A stretch of DNA of 64,000 bases from Desulfosarcina ovata subsp. ovata. GTDB taxonomy: Bacteria > Desulfobacterota > Desulfobacteria > Desulfobacterales > Desulfosarcinaceae. The position numbers and the translations under genes were made by a program. Positions 27,099 to 36,333 of this stretch are shown here, piece by piece (position 1 is the stretch's first letter; every line of letters begins with the position of its first letter). A model generated the notes under the pieces. The model searched no databases, was not told where the DNA came from, and worked only from the letters and a program-made list of their open reading frames with translations. The DNA is taken from assembly GCF_009689005.1 (NCBI RefSeq), contig NZ_AP021879.1:3534001-3598000 (forward strand). The letters are read 5' to 3'.

Positions 27099-28139
27099 TC
27101 AATGGAGCACAAAACCGCTGGACGGGTGATCCTTCAGAGACCCGTCTGGCTGACGGGTAACGATGAGGCAGGCCACCCCGGGCAGGCGGTCGACCAGGGC
27201 CACGCCCTTTTCCGGCCCCATCACCATCAGCGCGGTGGCCAGCCCGTCAGCCACCGTACAATTGGCGGCCACCACCGAGGCGCTCACCACGCCGTTGGTC
27301 ACCGGTCGGCCCGTGCGCGGATCGAGGATGTGCGCATAGGCATGCTCGCCGATCTGGAAGAAGATCCGGTAGTCGCCACTGGTGGCCATGGCCTGGTCCG
27401 TGAGAGGCACGGCCTTGTAAACCTCGTTGAAAGCGGCATCCCTGTCCGGGCGATTGATGCCGATGCGCCAGGGCTTGCCATCCTTGCGATGGCCGCGGGC
27501 GTACACCTCGCCGCCGATCTCGACAACGAAATCGGTCAGCCCTTCGTCACCCAAAAGCCGGGCAACGGCATCCACCCCGTATCCCTTGGCGATGGAGGCC
27601 AGGTCCAGGGTGACGGCCGGATCTGTCTTGCGCATCCGGCCGGAGGGATCCCGCTCGATCCGATCGAAGCCCACATGGCAAAGCGCCTGGACGATCCGGT
27701 CATCCGCCGGGACCTGGTGAACGGCGCCTTTTCGTCCGAAGCCCCACAGGTTGATCAGCGGATCCAGGGTGCCGTCCCAGGCACCGTCGGTCAAGCGGTA
27801 GAGTTCGCTGGCCACCTCGAGAACATCGAGAAAATCAGCGGACGGGGAAAAGGTTTCCTCAACGGATGCGATGGCATTGAAGCGGCTGATCTCGCTGTTG
27901 GGATCATAGGTGGACATGCTCCGGTTGATGGCCGCCAGGCGCGCATCGATTTTTTTCTGCAGCGTGCCCGTCGACGTCAGCAGACCGGCCACCACGGTGA
28001 TGTGGTAGGTGGTGCCCATGGTTTTGCCGGTCAGGCGCACCTCCCGCCGGGGCTGACAGGATGCACACACCAACAGGATCAATAGGACCGCCATGAGGGC
28101 CACGGTCCGTTTTGCTTTGCTTGGGTAGAAATTCAGCAT
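27099..28139 (-). CDS. apbE: FAD:protein FMN transferase (ApbE), lipoprotein-type
   Basis: 346 residues. ApbE attaches FMN covalently to Thr/Ser of partner proteins such as Rnf/Nqr subunits, in the periplasm. The N-terminus is a lipoprotein-like signal (LMAVLLILLVCASCQ). Family blocks are LTGKTMGTTYHITVV, MSTYDPNSEISRFN, DLASIAKGYGVDAVARLL and the metal/FAD region VTNGVVSASVVAANCTVADG. The ATG is embedded in the stop region of the hypE remnant (ATATGCTGA), so it was once coupled to a hydrogenase-maturation operon that is now eroded. No Rnf or FMN-binding partner is in view. Confidence 0.92.
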   Translation of the reverse strand: MLNFYPSKAKRTVALMAVLLILLVCASCQPRREVRLTGKTMGTTYHITVVAGLLTSTGTLQKKIDARLAAINRSMSTYDPNSEISRFNAIASVEETFSPSADFLDVLEVASELYRLTDGAWDGTLDPLINLWGFGRKGAVHQVPADDRIVQALCHVGFDRIERDPSGRMRKTDPAVTLDLASIAKGYGVDAVARLLGDEGLTDFVVEIGGEVYARGHRKDGKPWRIGINRPDRDAAFNEVYKAVPLTDQAMATSGDYRIFFQIGEHAYAHILDPRTGRPVTNGVVSASVVAANCTVADGLATALMVMGPEKGVALVDRLPGVACLIVTRQPDGSLKDHPSSGFVLH

Positions 28140-28342
28140 ATTCGCGGCAACTGCTCCCCGGTGAGCATATCGACAATACGCTCACCGCCGATGCGGGTTT
28201 TCATATAAGTATCCGTGGAAAAGGCGATCCAGCCACCCGCCAGATCCAGGGTGGCCCCGTCATCGAAGGCGACATAGGTGTCCCGCAGGCCCAGCCCGCT
28301 GGCCGGGATGGTGCCAATTCCCCGCCTCCCGGCATCCCACAC
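28133..28342 (-). pseudogene. hypE remnant with large internal deletion
   Basis: A short minus-strand frame whose 28282-28196 part reads like the HypE N-terminal region (YVAFDDGATLDLAGG, WIAFSTDTYMKT) and whose last 19 codons read IGGERIVDMLTGEQLPRIC. The final PRIC is the hallmark C-terminus of HypE, where the Cys carries the carbamoyl/cyano group for the [NiFe] cofactor. Intact HypE is about 340 residues, so roughly 260 are missing between the two joined parts. The upstream extension of the frame is Cys-rich and I do not recognise it. Not functional. Confidence 0.75.
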
Positions 28343-28466
28343 CGGGCAGGCGTTGGGCTGGGCGTGAAAGCACCGGTTCTCGGGATCGTCGTAACATCCG
28401 GTGAGATAAGGGTCGCCCGGGTAGCACTGTCCCGGCTCTTGACGATGGAAAAGGCGCTGAAGCCGA

Positions 28467-28655
28467 CTACTCCCGCCGGCAGGCGCCGGACCTCAACGAT
28501 ATGGGCCAGGGGCGGCTTGCGGCGGGGGAGATCGTCTTGGGGTCGGCAACGGGTGTGCCGATGAGCGACTCTTCCACCGGACCGAGCTGGCCTTCTTTAT
28601 CCCGGGGACCGAAATTCCAGGTGGACGGCACCACCTGGTTTCCCGCAGCCGCCAT
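28467..28655 (-). pseudogene. C-terminal remnant of a [NiFe]-hydrogenase large subunit
   Basis: The frame 28655-28530 encodes QVVPSTWNFGPRDKEGQLG then PVEESLIGTPVADPKTI, the conserved stretch just before the C-terminal CxxC nickel ligands of hydrogenase large subunits. After that the frame leaves the family (SPAASRPWPISL) and stops at 28467; the expected FDPCxxC end is absent. Nothing hydrogenase-like precedes it, since the neighbouring acidic-protein gene ends 42 bases upstream. With the hypE remnant it marks a collapsed uptake-hydrogenase operon. Confidence 0.75.
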
Positions 28656-28696
28656 GAGGGTTTCATTGTATTCAGTTGATTGCGGTTACCGGCGGA

Positions 28697-29185
28697 TCAA
28701 GCTTCGTCGCTGCCGGTATCCGCATCGGAAACTTTTATGGTTTTCTGCAGGTCCTTGATGATCCCTTTTTCTTCATAATCATCCTCGGTATCGTCGTCCA
28801 GCAGGTCATCCACATCCATGGTGCTGTCACCCTCACCATCATCGTCATCCTCCTCTTTATCTTCAAGATCCATTTCTTCGTCAGGACTTTCAAACAAATC
28901 CCGCTCTTCGAAAAAGAGTTCGGCAGAGGTATTGGCCCCGGGCTGAAACATTTCAATGATGGCATCGGCAATCCGCTCCGTGTACGCCCCCGGAGGGTAC
29001 ATGTTATGGGTGCGAAGGGCCTGAATCAGGGAATTGCGGTCCTTTTGCATGGCCACTTTGATCATTTTGGCGTCATAAGCTTCTTCACAAAGCAGGGAAA
29101 GCATCTCTTTGTCCAGTTCCGCATACTCCTGGATAGAGAGTTTACCGTTTTCATTGTCCAATAAAACCACATATTTCTGTTTCAT
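28697..29185 (-). CDS. Unrecognised protein with highly acidic C-terminal half
   Basis: 162 residues from ATG 29185, which has GGAGGATC upstream. The first ~85 residues look like a compact helical domain (YVVLLDNENGKLSIQEYAEL, MIKVAMQKDRNSLIQALRTH). The region around residues 105-145 is almost all Asp and Glu (LEDKEEDDDDGEGDS, LLDDDTEDDYEEK). No signal peptide or membrane segment. I do not recognise a family; acidic tails of this type occur in chaperone-like and nucleic-acid-mimicking proteins, but that is speculation. Confidence 0.75.
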   Translation of the reverse strand: MKQKYVVLLDNENGKLSIQEYAELDKEMLSLLCEEAYDAKMIKVAMQKDRNSLIQALRTHNMYPPGAYTERIADAIIEMFQPGANTSAELFFEERDLFESPDEEMDLEDKEEDDDDGEGDSTMDVDDLLDDDTEDDYEEKGIIKDLQKTIKVSDADTGSDEA

Positions 29186-29415
29186 ATAGGGATCCTCCAG
29201 AGGCCTCGATTCGTTATTTTGGGTGCACGGAGGATCATCATAAAAGCCCTTTGATGTCAACCATCATTTAAGGTTCCGCAAAAACCGCCAGGGAATTGAA
29301 CCAAGGGCCGCTAAATGGCCCGCAATCCGCTGGACCGCATACCTGATCAATCCCGCCTGGGATAAAAGGATTGACGCTGAAGATTCGAGATGATAATGAG
29401 GCCAATTACTTCCGT

Positions 29416-29501
29416 GGAGGGATGGCCGAGTGGTTTAAGGCGGCGGTCTTGAAAACCGTTGAGCGAAAGCTCCGTGGGTTCGAATCCTACTCCCTCCGCC
29501 A
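29416..29501 (+). tRNA. tRNA-Ser (anticodon TGA)
   Basis: The 7-base acceptor stem GGAGGGA pairs with TCCCTCC, followed by discriminator G and an encoded CCA. The anticodon loop reads CTTGAAA (TGA), the long variable arm typical of tRNA-Ser is present, and the T loop is GGTTCGAATCC. Confidence 0.96.
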
Positions 29502-29537
29502 AAAATCGATCTGCCTTTTTGTTTGATACAACTTTTG

Positions 29538-29630
29538 GGAGAGATGGCCGAGTCGGCTGAAGGCGCTCGCCTGCTAAGCGAGTGTGTGGTGAAAGCTGCA
29601 CCGAGGGTTCGAATCCCTCTCTCTCCGCCA
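29538..29630 (+). tRNA. tRNA-Ser (anticodon GCT)
   Basis: Acceptor GGAGAGA pairs with TCTCTCC, with an encoded CCA. The anticodon loop contains GCT (CTGCTAA), with a long variable arm and T loop GGTTCGAATCC. It lies 36 bases after the first tRNA-Ser and is probably cotranscribed. Confidence 0.96.
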
Positions 29631-29639
29631 GTTCATTAT

Positions 29640-29678
29640 GATAGCTCGGCTTTTCAAGTCGGGCTATCTTATTTTTTA
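29640..29678 (+). terminator. Terminator of the tRNA-Ser pair
   Basis: A 13-base stem with two G-U pairs (29640-29652 with 29656-29668), a 3-base loop, then TTATTTTTT. It directly follows the second tRNA. Confidence 0.85.
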
Positions 29679-29722
29679 ATGACCATTCATTTTTCGTTCC
29701 TCGCGCCAATCCTGAATCCGCT

Positions 29723-31513
29723 ATGGGAAATGCACGTCTCAACCGCTGGTCCTGCTGTCTCGTGAGCCTGCTTCTGCTGGCCCCACTCATGTTTGGTAGC
29801 GGCCGTTGCGCGGCCGAGACCAACGATGCACCAACGCCGATACCAGAGATCCAGGCGGCCATTCTATCGCGCCTGGAAAACCACGGGGACGGTGATACGG
29901 TTGGCTGCCAGGGAGAAATACTCTGTGGCACGCAACTGCTGCCGACGGCCTATGATAAAAGGGACGACTTGCCCCTTTGGGTTGACGACGGGTGCTCCGT
30001 GGAACGGGCGACACACCTTTTTGATCTCATCGGAAAAGCCACAGAGGATGGACTCAACCCGGCGGATTACCACCATCATGCCATCCAACACCTGCTGGCG
30101 GCGATCTGCGAGCGGCGCACAACCGGGATAGCGGTGCCTCCGGCCTGGTGGGCGGATCTGGATCTGATCCTGACCGATGCATTTCTTCTGTACGGCTCAC
30201 ATTTGTCCACCGGCCGGGTCAATCCGGAAACCCTGGGCACGGACTGGAAGATCCATCCGGGGTCCGTCGATCTGATGGCCGTTCTCGACAGCGCCACCGC
30301 GCCGGACGGCAACATCGAAACAGCCATGGATGCGTTGCGGCCACCATATGACGGATACCATTCCCTGCGCAGGGCTCTGGCCCGGCTTCGCGTCCTGGCC
30401 CCTGCCAACGGATGGTCAACGGTCGCCGGAGACAAAACCCTGCGACCGGGCGATCGCGCTGCCGCCGTCACCGCCCTGAGGCATCGGCTGACCGAGAGTG
30501 GCGAGCTGAATCCAGCCCGGCCGGTTACCGACACCGCTTTTTTCGACAGCCAACTGGCCGCCGCTGTCAAACGCTTTCAGCGGCGCCACGGCCTGGAACC
30601 CGATGGCATCGTTGGACGAAAAACAGTTGGCATGCTTAACGTTTCCGTTGAGCAACGCATCCGGCAGGTGGCACTCAATCTGGAGCGCTGGCGCTGGCGT
30701 CCCCGAGACCTGGGAAATCGTTATGTGATGATCAATACGGCCGACTTCCGGCTTGACGCCGTTGAGGACGGCCAGGTGGTCGTAACCATGCGGGTTGTCG
30801 TCGGGCGGCCGGCCCGACGCTCACCGGTATTCAGTGCCAGAATTTCGTACCTGGTGGTCAACCCTTATTGGAATGTCCCCACCACCATCGCCGTGGAAGA
30901 TATCCTGCCCGAGCTTCGCAAAGATATCAGCTATCTTTCCCGGCACAACATCCGCGTCTTCGAGAACTGGCAGTCCGGTGCGCGTGAAGTCGATCCGGCC
31001 ACGGTAGATTGGCGGGCCTATCATGCCAACCGGTTTCCCTTCCGGCTCCGCCAGGATCCCGGGACGCATAACGCCCTTGGTCGAATTAAATTCATGTTTC
31101 CCAATCCCTTTGCGATATACCTGCACGACACTCCCCACCGATCCCTGTTCAGGCGGGCCCAACGGGATTTCAGTTCCGGTTGCATCCGGGTGGAAGCACC
31201 CATGGCCCTGGCCCATTTTGTTTTGGCGGAAAATCCGACCTGGACAGATGACAAGCTGACGGAACTCATCGATAGCGGGGAAACACGAACCATTCGGCTT
31301 CGCCATCCGGTACCGGTACACCTGGTCTACATGACTGCCTGGACAGATGAAACCGGCAGCCTTCAGTTTCGCAGTGACATTTACCAACGGGATCGGGATC
31401 TGCAGAAGGCCTTTGACCGGCACCATCCCAAGCGGTCGCCGGGGTTGGCATTCATGCCGGACACGCCGGATGGACGGACGCGTGATTGGAAAAACAAGTT
31501 TGACGGGAATTGA
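29723..31513 (+). CDS. L,D-transpeptidase of the YcbB/LdtD type
   Basis: 596 residues, exported (CCLVSLLLLAPLMFGSGRCA). Order: an N-terminal scaffold domain, a peptidoglycan-binding domain at about residues 250-305 (LRPGDRAAAVTALRHRL, AAVKRFQRRHGLEPDGIVG), then a YkuD catalytic domain with His in YLHDTPHRSLF and the nucleophile Cys in SSGCIRVEAPMA. Such enzymes make 3-3 peptidoglycan cross-links and beta-lactam-insensitive bonds. It converges with the DUF882 peptidase; ycbB and ycbK are also neighbours in E. coli. The ribosome site before ATG 29723 is weak. Confidence 0.92.
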   Translation: MGNARLNRWSCCLVSLLLLAPLMFGSGRCAAETNDAPTPIPEIQAAILSRLENHGDGDTVGCQGEILCGTQLLPTAYDKRDDLPLWVDDGCSVERATHLFDLIGKATEDGLNPADYHHHAIQHLLAAICERRTTGIAVPPAWWADLDLILTDAFLLYGSHLSTGRVNPETLGTDWKIHPGSVDLMAVLDSATAPDGNIETAMDALRPPYDGYHSLRRALARLRVLAPANGWSTVAGDKTLRPGDRAAAVTALRHRLTESGELNPARPVTDTAFFDSQLAAAVKRFQRRHGLEPDGIVGRKTVGMLNVSVEQRIRQVALNLERWRWRPRDLGNRYVMINTADFRLDAVEDGQVVVTMRVVVGRPARRSPVFSARISYLVVNPYWNVPTTIAVEDILPELRKDISYLSRHNIRVFENWQSGAREVDPATVDWRAYHANRFPFRLRQDPGTHNALGRIKFMFPNPFAIYLHDTPHRSLFRRAQRDFSSGCIRVEAPMALAHFVLAENPTWTDDKLTELIDSGETRTIRLRHPVPVHLVYMTAWTDETGSLQFRSDIYQRDRDLQKAFDRHHPKRSPGLAFMPDTPDGRTRDWKNKFDGN

Positions 31514-31527
31514 AACGGATCAGTAAG

Positions 31528-32079
31528 TTATCCATTCCACGTGCGAAAAGCACCGGTATCCACATGAACAAAATCGGACCGGGGATAGTAACCGACGCCG
31601 CCGGCCTTAAGATCGATACACGCCTGGCGCAACCGGTGGGTGTCGCAATCGGGCAGGCGGATATCAATTGCCCGGCCCTGCATATGATAGCTTCGCTTGG
31701 CGACCCCGAAACTCTTTTTCCGCAGCATGGTATTGGTTTTGGGAGAGCGATAACCGGAAATGATGTGAAAGGATGAACTGCAGCCCAAACGCTGGTTGAC
31801 ACCAAAAAGCAGATCCATGAGCCGGGGATCGATGGGATGGATCTCACCGGTACGGTGATCACGCAAGAGATGATTGATCCGATTCAGGGCCTCGGGGCAA
31901 TAAGCGCCACTATTAAAGTAGCAGACACTGAGTTGTTCATCGGTATGAGTATTGAAAAAAGACAAGCTGCGGCGGGTTCTGTCGGGATGCAGCGATGCCA
32001 GCCCCAAGGAGGGAACCAGGCAGGAAGCCAGAAAACCACCCCCGATTTTTAAAAAATTACGTCGACTGCAACGATCCAT
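31528..32079 (-). CDS. DUF882/YcbK-family M15-type peptidase with Tat signal
   Basis: 183 residues. The N-terminus MDRCSRRNFLKIGGGFLASC is a twin-arginine signal, tying it to tatBC in this window. The catalytic zinc-peptidase pattern is intact (ISGYRSPKTN, SYHMQGRAIDIRL, HVDTGAF). The family is related to D-Ala-D-Ala carboxypeptidases and MepA-like wall endopeptidases. It faces the L,D-transpeptidase, with only 14 bases between the stops. The 230 bases upstream to mutL are AT-rich and show no gene. Confidence 0.88.
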   Translation of the reverse strand: MDRCSRRNFLKIGGGFLASCLVPSLGLASLHPDRTRRSLSFFNTHTDEQLSVCYFNSGAYCPEALNRINHLLRDHRTGEIHPIDPRLMDLLFGVNQRLGCSSSFHIISGYRSPKTNTMLRKKSFGVAKRSYHMQGRAIDIRLPDCDTHRLRQACIDLKAGGVGYYPRSDFVHVDTGAFRTWNG

Positions 32080-32311
32080 GTATCTCTCCAGGTGTCTTTA
32101 AGCTGAACATTTTTCATATTCGACGTTTGAAACAAGCAAATACCGGACCAACATCCACAACTCTTTCCCAAGCAGCCTTCCAGAACTTTCTACCTACGTA
32201 TATCCTTCTGTTTTTTCTTAAGTTTTGTTTTTTGCTACCCCTTCATGATAAAAACGCAGTGTATCTCTCCGGACGAATGCTGTGCATATTTTGTCAACAG
32301 TTTGACGGGCA

Positions 32312-34189
32312 TCAAACGATCCGCTGAAACTGTTTTTCCAGATCCTTTAGCTCCCAGCGGATCCAGATCGGTCTGCCATGGGGACAGTGGGACGGATTGT
32401 CGCAATCGTCCAATTGTTCCAGCATGGCTTTGATCTGAACCTCACTGAGCCGCTGGTGGGCCCGGATCGCATTGTGGCAGGCCATGACCATCAGACAGCC
32501 GTCCATGATGGCATCGGTATCGGCCCGGACTCCGATTTCGGCCGTTTTCTCTACGAGTTGCGTCACCAACGTCGAAATTTTGCCACTGTCCAGCTGGGTC
32601 GGCATCGCCTTGACCACAAAGGTATTGCCTCCAAACGGTTCAATCTCCAGGCCATAGCGGTCCAGCTGCGGTACCAGGGTTGCCAGGATCTGGGCTTCCC
32701 GAAACCCCAGGTCAATGGTTTCCGGAAGCAACAGGCGCTGGGCCGTGGGCCGCTGTTCGGCGGCCTGCCGTTTGAGCTGTTCAAAAACGATCCGCTCGTG
32801 GGCGGCATGCTGATCGATGAGAATCAGACCGTCATCGCCGGATTCACAAATGATATAGGTGCCCTTGTACTGACCGATAAGGTGCAGGTCGCTGAAAAAC
32901 CGCCTTTTCCACAATGGGGCCTGGCGGGCCGGCGGATCGGCAGGAGACGGCCGGGACGCTGCCGATTGCTCCGCGTTGTCCCCATCGGCGGTCTGGACGG
33001 GTTGATGGGGCCGGGTCGAATCCAGCGCCGGTGTTGCCGGCCCGGGCGCCGCCGGTGCAGGGAAGGGCCGATCTTCCGTCGATGCCTCCGGCATCCTCGG
33101 GATTGGCCGCTTTTCGTAGGAGATCGGCCGATCGGCAACGGTCGCCACGGTCCGGGGATTGCTGACGGCTGCGGTTTGGGGGGGGTGCCAGCGGGTGGGA
33201 TCGGTCTGCCGGAGTGCCTCGGCCACCGCCTCGCGAACCGCATCGTGGACCCTTTTCTGACGCGCAAACCGGATTTCGTGTTTGGTGGGATGCACATTGA
33301 CATCCACCTGGTCGAAAGGCACCCTCAGAAAAAGCACCGCCACCGGATATTGCCCCTTCATCAGCCGTCCGGCATAACCGGCAAACAGGGCGTGCTGCAG
33401 GACCCGGTCCTTGACCCAGCGGCCGTTGACAAAAAGATAGATGCCCCGGGCCGTGGATCGGCTCATGCGTGGCTCAGCCACCCATCCGCTGACTTCGGCA
33501 GCCGCATCGCCCCCCGCCACCGGATGAAGCGCTTTTTTGACGGCACCGCCGAGCACATCGGCAACCCGGTCCGTGGGGTCGGCTGCCGGGGCCCAGCTTT
33601 TAACCACACGACCGTTATGGGACAGGCGAAACTGAACCGATGACCGGCAAAGGGCCATGCTGGCAATCGTGTCGGCGATGTGGCCCATTTCGGTTTCAAT
33701 GCTTTTCAGAAACTTGCGCCGGGCCGGGGTGTTGTAAAACAGGTTGGCCACACCGATCATGGTGCCCGCCGGGGCGCCTTCGTCAGTGACGGTATTGATC
33801 CGGCCACCGGCCACCTCGATCCGGGTTCCCACGTCGCTATCCGACGTCCGGGTAATCAGTGTAAAGCGGGATACGGCAGCGATGCTGGGCAGCGCCTCAC
33901 CACGAAACCCCAAGGTGCTGATGGCAAAAAGATCCGGGTCTTTGGCAATCTTGCTGGTGGCGTACCGTTCGAGGCACAGCAGGGCATCGTCGCGTCCCAT
34001 CCCGTGGCCGTTATCCGACACCCGAATCAGTTTGCGGCCCCCATTTTCAACCTCGACCATGATCCGGGAGCTACCGGCGTCGATAGCATTTTCCACCAGT
34101 TCCTTAACCACGGAGGCCGGCCGCTCCACCACTTCACCGGCGGCGATCTTATTGGATAGGATTTCCGGTAGAATTCGGATTTTTAACAT
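32312..34189 (-). CDS. mutL: DNA mismatch repair protein MutL (endonuclease-type)
   Basis: 625 residues. The GHKL ATPase half has ENAIDAGSSRIMVEVENGG, VSDNGHGMGRDD and LGFRGEALPSIAAV. After a Pro-rich linker (about residues 350-425) the C-terminal half carries the endonuclease metal site DQHAAHERIVFE together with ACHNAIRAHQ and CPHGRP. This MutL therefore nicks DNA itself, as in organisms lacking MutH. It is followed on the same strand by a small gene and gatA upstream of it. Confidence 0.95.
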   Translation of the reverse strand: MLKIRILPEILSNKIAAGEVVERPASVVKELVENAIDAGSSRIMVEVENGGRKLIRVSDNGHGMGRDDALLCLERYATSKIAKDPDLFAISTLGFRGEALPSIAAVSRFTLITRTSDSDVGTRIEVAGGRINTVTDEGAPAGTMIGVANLFYNTPARRKFLKSIETEMGHIADTIASMALCRSSVQFRLSHNGRVVKSWAPAADPTDRVADVLGGAVKKALHPVAGGDAAAEVSGWVAEPRMSRSTARGIYLFVNGRWVKDRVLQHALFAGYAGRLMKGQYPVAVLFLRVPFDQVDVNVHPTKHEIRFARQKRVHDAVREAVAEALRQTDPTRWHPPQTAAVSNPRTVATVADRPISYEKRPIPRMPEASTEDRPFPAPAAPGPATPALDSTRPHQPVQTADGDNAEQSAASRPSPADPPARQAPLWKRRFFSDLHLIGQYKGTYIICESGDDGLILIDQHAAHERIVFEQLKRQAAEQRPTAQRLLLPETIDLGFREAQILATLVPQLDRYGLEIEPFGGNTFVVKAMPTQLDSGKISTLVTQLVEKTAEIGVRADTDAIMDGCLMVMACHNAIRAHQRLSEVQIKAMLEQLDDCDNPSHCPHGRPIWIRWELKDLEKQFQRIV

Positions 34190-34203
34190 GTAACCGTTTG
34201 TCT

Positions 34204-34389
34204 TTAGGCTTGGACGATGTCCTTATAGCTGCGTGCCAGGTACTCCGCCTCCATGGGCGTCAGGTTGAATTTCAGGCAGGCCGCCTCCATGAGCTGCTGG
34301 CGGCTTTGGGACGAACCGGCCTTCTCCTCTTCGGCGATCCATTTGACGGCTTTGCGCAGGTTTTCGCCTTCGGGCTGGATGGTGGTCAT
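34204..34389 (-). CDS. Small conserved-looking protein between gatA and mutL
   Basis: 61 residues, mostly helical (LRKAVKWIAEEEKAGSSQSR, QQLMEAACLKFNLTPMEAEY). ATG 34389 has AAAGG five bases upstream. It starts 26 bases after the gatA stop and ends 14 bases before the mutL start, so it is part of that run. I do not recognise the family; the helical, charged make-up suggests a small regulatory or adaptor protein. Confidence 0.7.
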   Translation of the reverse strand: MTTIQPEGENLRKAVKWIAEEEKAGSSQSRQQLMEAACLKFNLTPMEAEYLARSYKDIVQA

Positions 34390-34415
34390 GACAACCTTTC
34401 TGCACGCCTTTGGAA

Positions 34416-35876
34416 TCAGAGCGGCGGCTTTCTTTCGTTAATGCCGGCCTCTCCTTCAAACTGCCGGGCAATCCGGAAAAGCATGGCTTCATTGAAATGT
34501 CGCCCCATGATCTGCAGGCCGATGGGCAGGCCCGCGTCGGAAAACCCGCAGGGCACCGATATTCCCGGAATCCCGGCCAGGTTGGCCGACAGGGTGAAGA
34601 TATCCGACAGGTACATAGTCAAGGGGTCGTCCAGGGTCTCGCCAATGGGATAGGCCGGCGTGGGGGCGACCGGAGAGAGAATCGCATCGCAGGATTCAAA
34701 GGCCGTGGTAAAATCGTTGCGGATCAGGGTCCGAATCTGGGAGGCCTTGCCGTAATAGGCATCGTAGTATCCGGCGGAAAGGGCATACGTCCCTATGATG
34801 ATGCGGCGCTGCACTTCCGGGCCAAACCCCTGGGAGCGGGTGCTGCGATACATCTGCATCAGGTCGGATTGGGTTTTGTCGCGGAAGCCGTATTTGACGC
34901 CATCATAGCGGGCCAGGTTGGAACTGGCTTCGCTGGGGGCGATGACGTAGTAGGCGGCCACGGCGCGATCGGTGTGCGGCAGGGAAACCTCGACGCAGCG
35001 GGCACCCAGTGATTCAATGGTCTTGACCGCCGCCTCGATGGCACGGCCCACCTGGGGATCCAGTCCCTGGGCCGTACTGTACTCCCTGGGAATCCCCACC
35101 ACGACCCCGGCCAGGCCGTCGGTGGCGATATCGCTAAAGTCCGGTACCGGTTCCGGCACGGAGGTGGAGTCTTTGGGATCATGCCCGGCAATGGCATCCA
35201 GCAGGATGGCACAATCGGTGACACTCTTCCCCAGCGGTCCGACCTGATCCAGCGACGAGGCAAAGGCCACCAGTCCGTAACGCGACACGCGGCCGTAGGT
35301 GGGTTTGATCCCCACCACACCGCAATGGCTGGCGGGCTGGCGGATGGAACCGCCGGTGTCCGAGCCCAGGGCTCCCAGGCACATGTCTGCGGCCACGGCG
35401 GCGGCAGAACCGCCACTGGAGCCGCCGGGAATACAGTCCAGGTTCCAGGGATTGCGGGTCACCTGAAAACCGGAATGCTCCGTGGTGGACCCCATGGCGA
35501 ATTCGTCCATGTTCAATTTGCCCACCAGCACGGCATCGGCGGCCTTCAGGCGTGTGATCACCGTGGCATCATAAGGGGGAATGAAATTCTCCAGAATCCT
35601 GGAGGCACAGGTGGTCCGCAGCCCACGGGTACACAACAGGTCTTTGATGCCCAGGGGAATGCCGGTCAGGGGCACCGCGTTACCGGCAGCCAGCCGCTGA
35701 TCGGCGGCCTCGGCCTGGGCCATGGCCCCTTCGGCATCAACGGTGAGATAGGCACCGATCCTGGCATCCACCGCTTCGATGCGGTCCAGAACGGCGCGGG
35801 TCAGCTCCCTGGAAGAGATCTCTTTATTTTGCAGCAGGCCGGACGCCTGCTGGATGGTCAGTTCGTGCAGTTTCAT
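34416..35876 (-). CDS. gatA: Glutamyl-tRNA(Gln)/aspartyl-tRNA(Asn) amidotransferase subunit A
   Basis: 486-residue amidase-signature enzyme. The catalytic Lys is in [10 protein letters not shown], and the cis-Ser/nucleophile Ser in [15 protein letters not shown] and [16 protein letters not shown]. GatA releases ammonia from glutamine for tRNA-dependent Gln/Asn synthesis with GatB and GatC. gatC lies just upstream on the same strand; gatB is not in the window. Confidence 0.96.
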   Translation of the reverse strand: MKLHELTIQQASGLLQNKEISSRELTRAVLDRIEAVDARIGAYLTVDAEGAMAQAEAADQRLAAGNAVPLTGIPLGIKDLLCTRGLRTTCASRILENFIPPYDATVITRLKAADAVLVGKLNMDEFAMGSTTEHSGFQVTRNPWNLDCIPGGSSGGSAAAVAADMCLGALGSDTGGSIRQPASHCGVVGIKPTYGRVSRYGLVAFASSLDQVGPLGKSVTDCAILLDAIAGHDPKDSTSVPEPVPDFSDIATDGLAGVVVGIPREYSTAQGLDPQVGRAIEAAVKTIESLGARCVEVSLPHTDRAVAAYYVIAPSEASSNLARYDGVKYGFRDKTQSDLMQMYRSTRSQGFGPEVQRRIIIGTYALSAGYYDAYYGKASQIRTLIRNDFTTAFESCDAILSPVAPTPAYPIGETLDDPLTMYLSDIFTLSANLAGIPGISVPCGFSDAGLPIGLQIMGRHFNEAMLFRIARQFEGEAGINERKPPL

Positions 35877-35933
35877 TGCTTGGTTTCCTTAACAACAACA
35901 ACGGAGGGCTTGGCGCAGCGGATAACGGCCACT

Positions 35934-36218
35934 TCATATCACCTTGGGCACCACAAAGGCACCCTCATCTTTTTCCGGGGCATTGGCCAGCGCCGTTTGC
36001 GGATCCAGGTGGCCGGTCTCTTCATCTTCACGAAACGCGTTGGTCAGGGTGATGGCGTGGGAGGTGGCGGCCACACCCGCGGTATCCACCTGTTTCAATG
36101 TATCCACATAGTCGAGGATTGTGCCGATCTGGCCGGCAAACCGTTCAACATCCGCATCATCGATCTCCAGCCGTGCCAGGTTGGCGACATGCAGGACTTC
36201 TTCTTTGGAAATTTTCAT
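35934..36218 (-). CDS. gatC: Glutamyl-tRNA(Gln)/aspartyl-tRNA(Asn) amidotransferase subunit C
   Basis: 94 residues from ATG 36218 (GAGGGAGC upstream), the normal GatC size. Family features are ISKEEVLHVANLARLEI near the start and the C-terminal LANAPEKDEGAFVVPKVI. GatC wraps around GatA and stabilises the GatAB complex. It sits 57 bases before gatA. Confidence 0.93.
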   Translation of the reverse strand: MKISKEEVLHVANLARLEIDDADVERFAGQIGTILDYVDTLKQVDTAGVAATSHAITLTNAFREDEETGHLDPQTALANAPEKDEGAFVVPKVI

Positions 36219-36333
36219 TGCAGCTCCCTCAACGATAAATTCAAAACCATGGGATCCGTACACGCAGACGGTGAAACATCCAGACCATCAGCGGAGGGCA
36301 TCGACCCGCTGCCGGCGTTTGCGCATGGGGGAC

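Noticed and set aside
28112..28564. 150-codon plus-strand frame opposite the hydrogenase remnants
   Set aside because: Shadow frame in GC-rich sequence; the minus strand carries the recognisable hypE and hydrogenase pieces.
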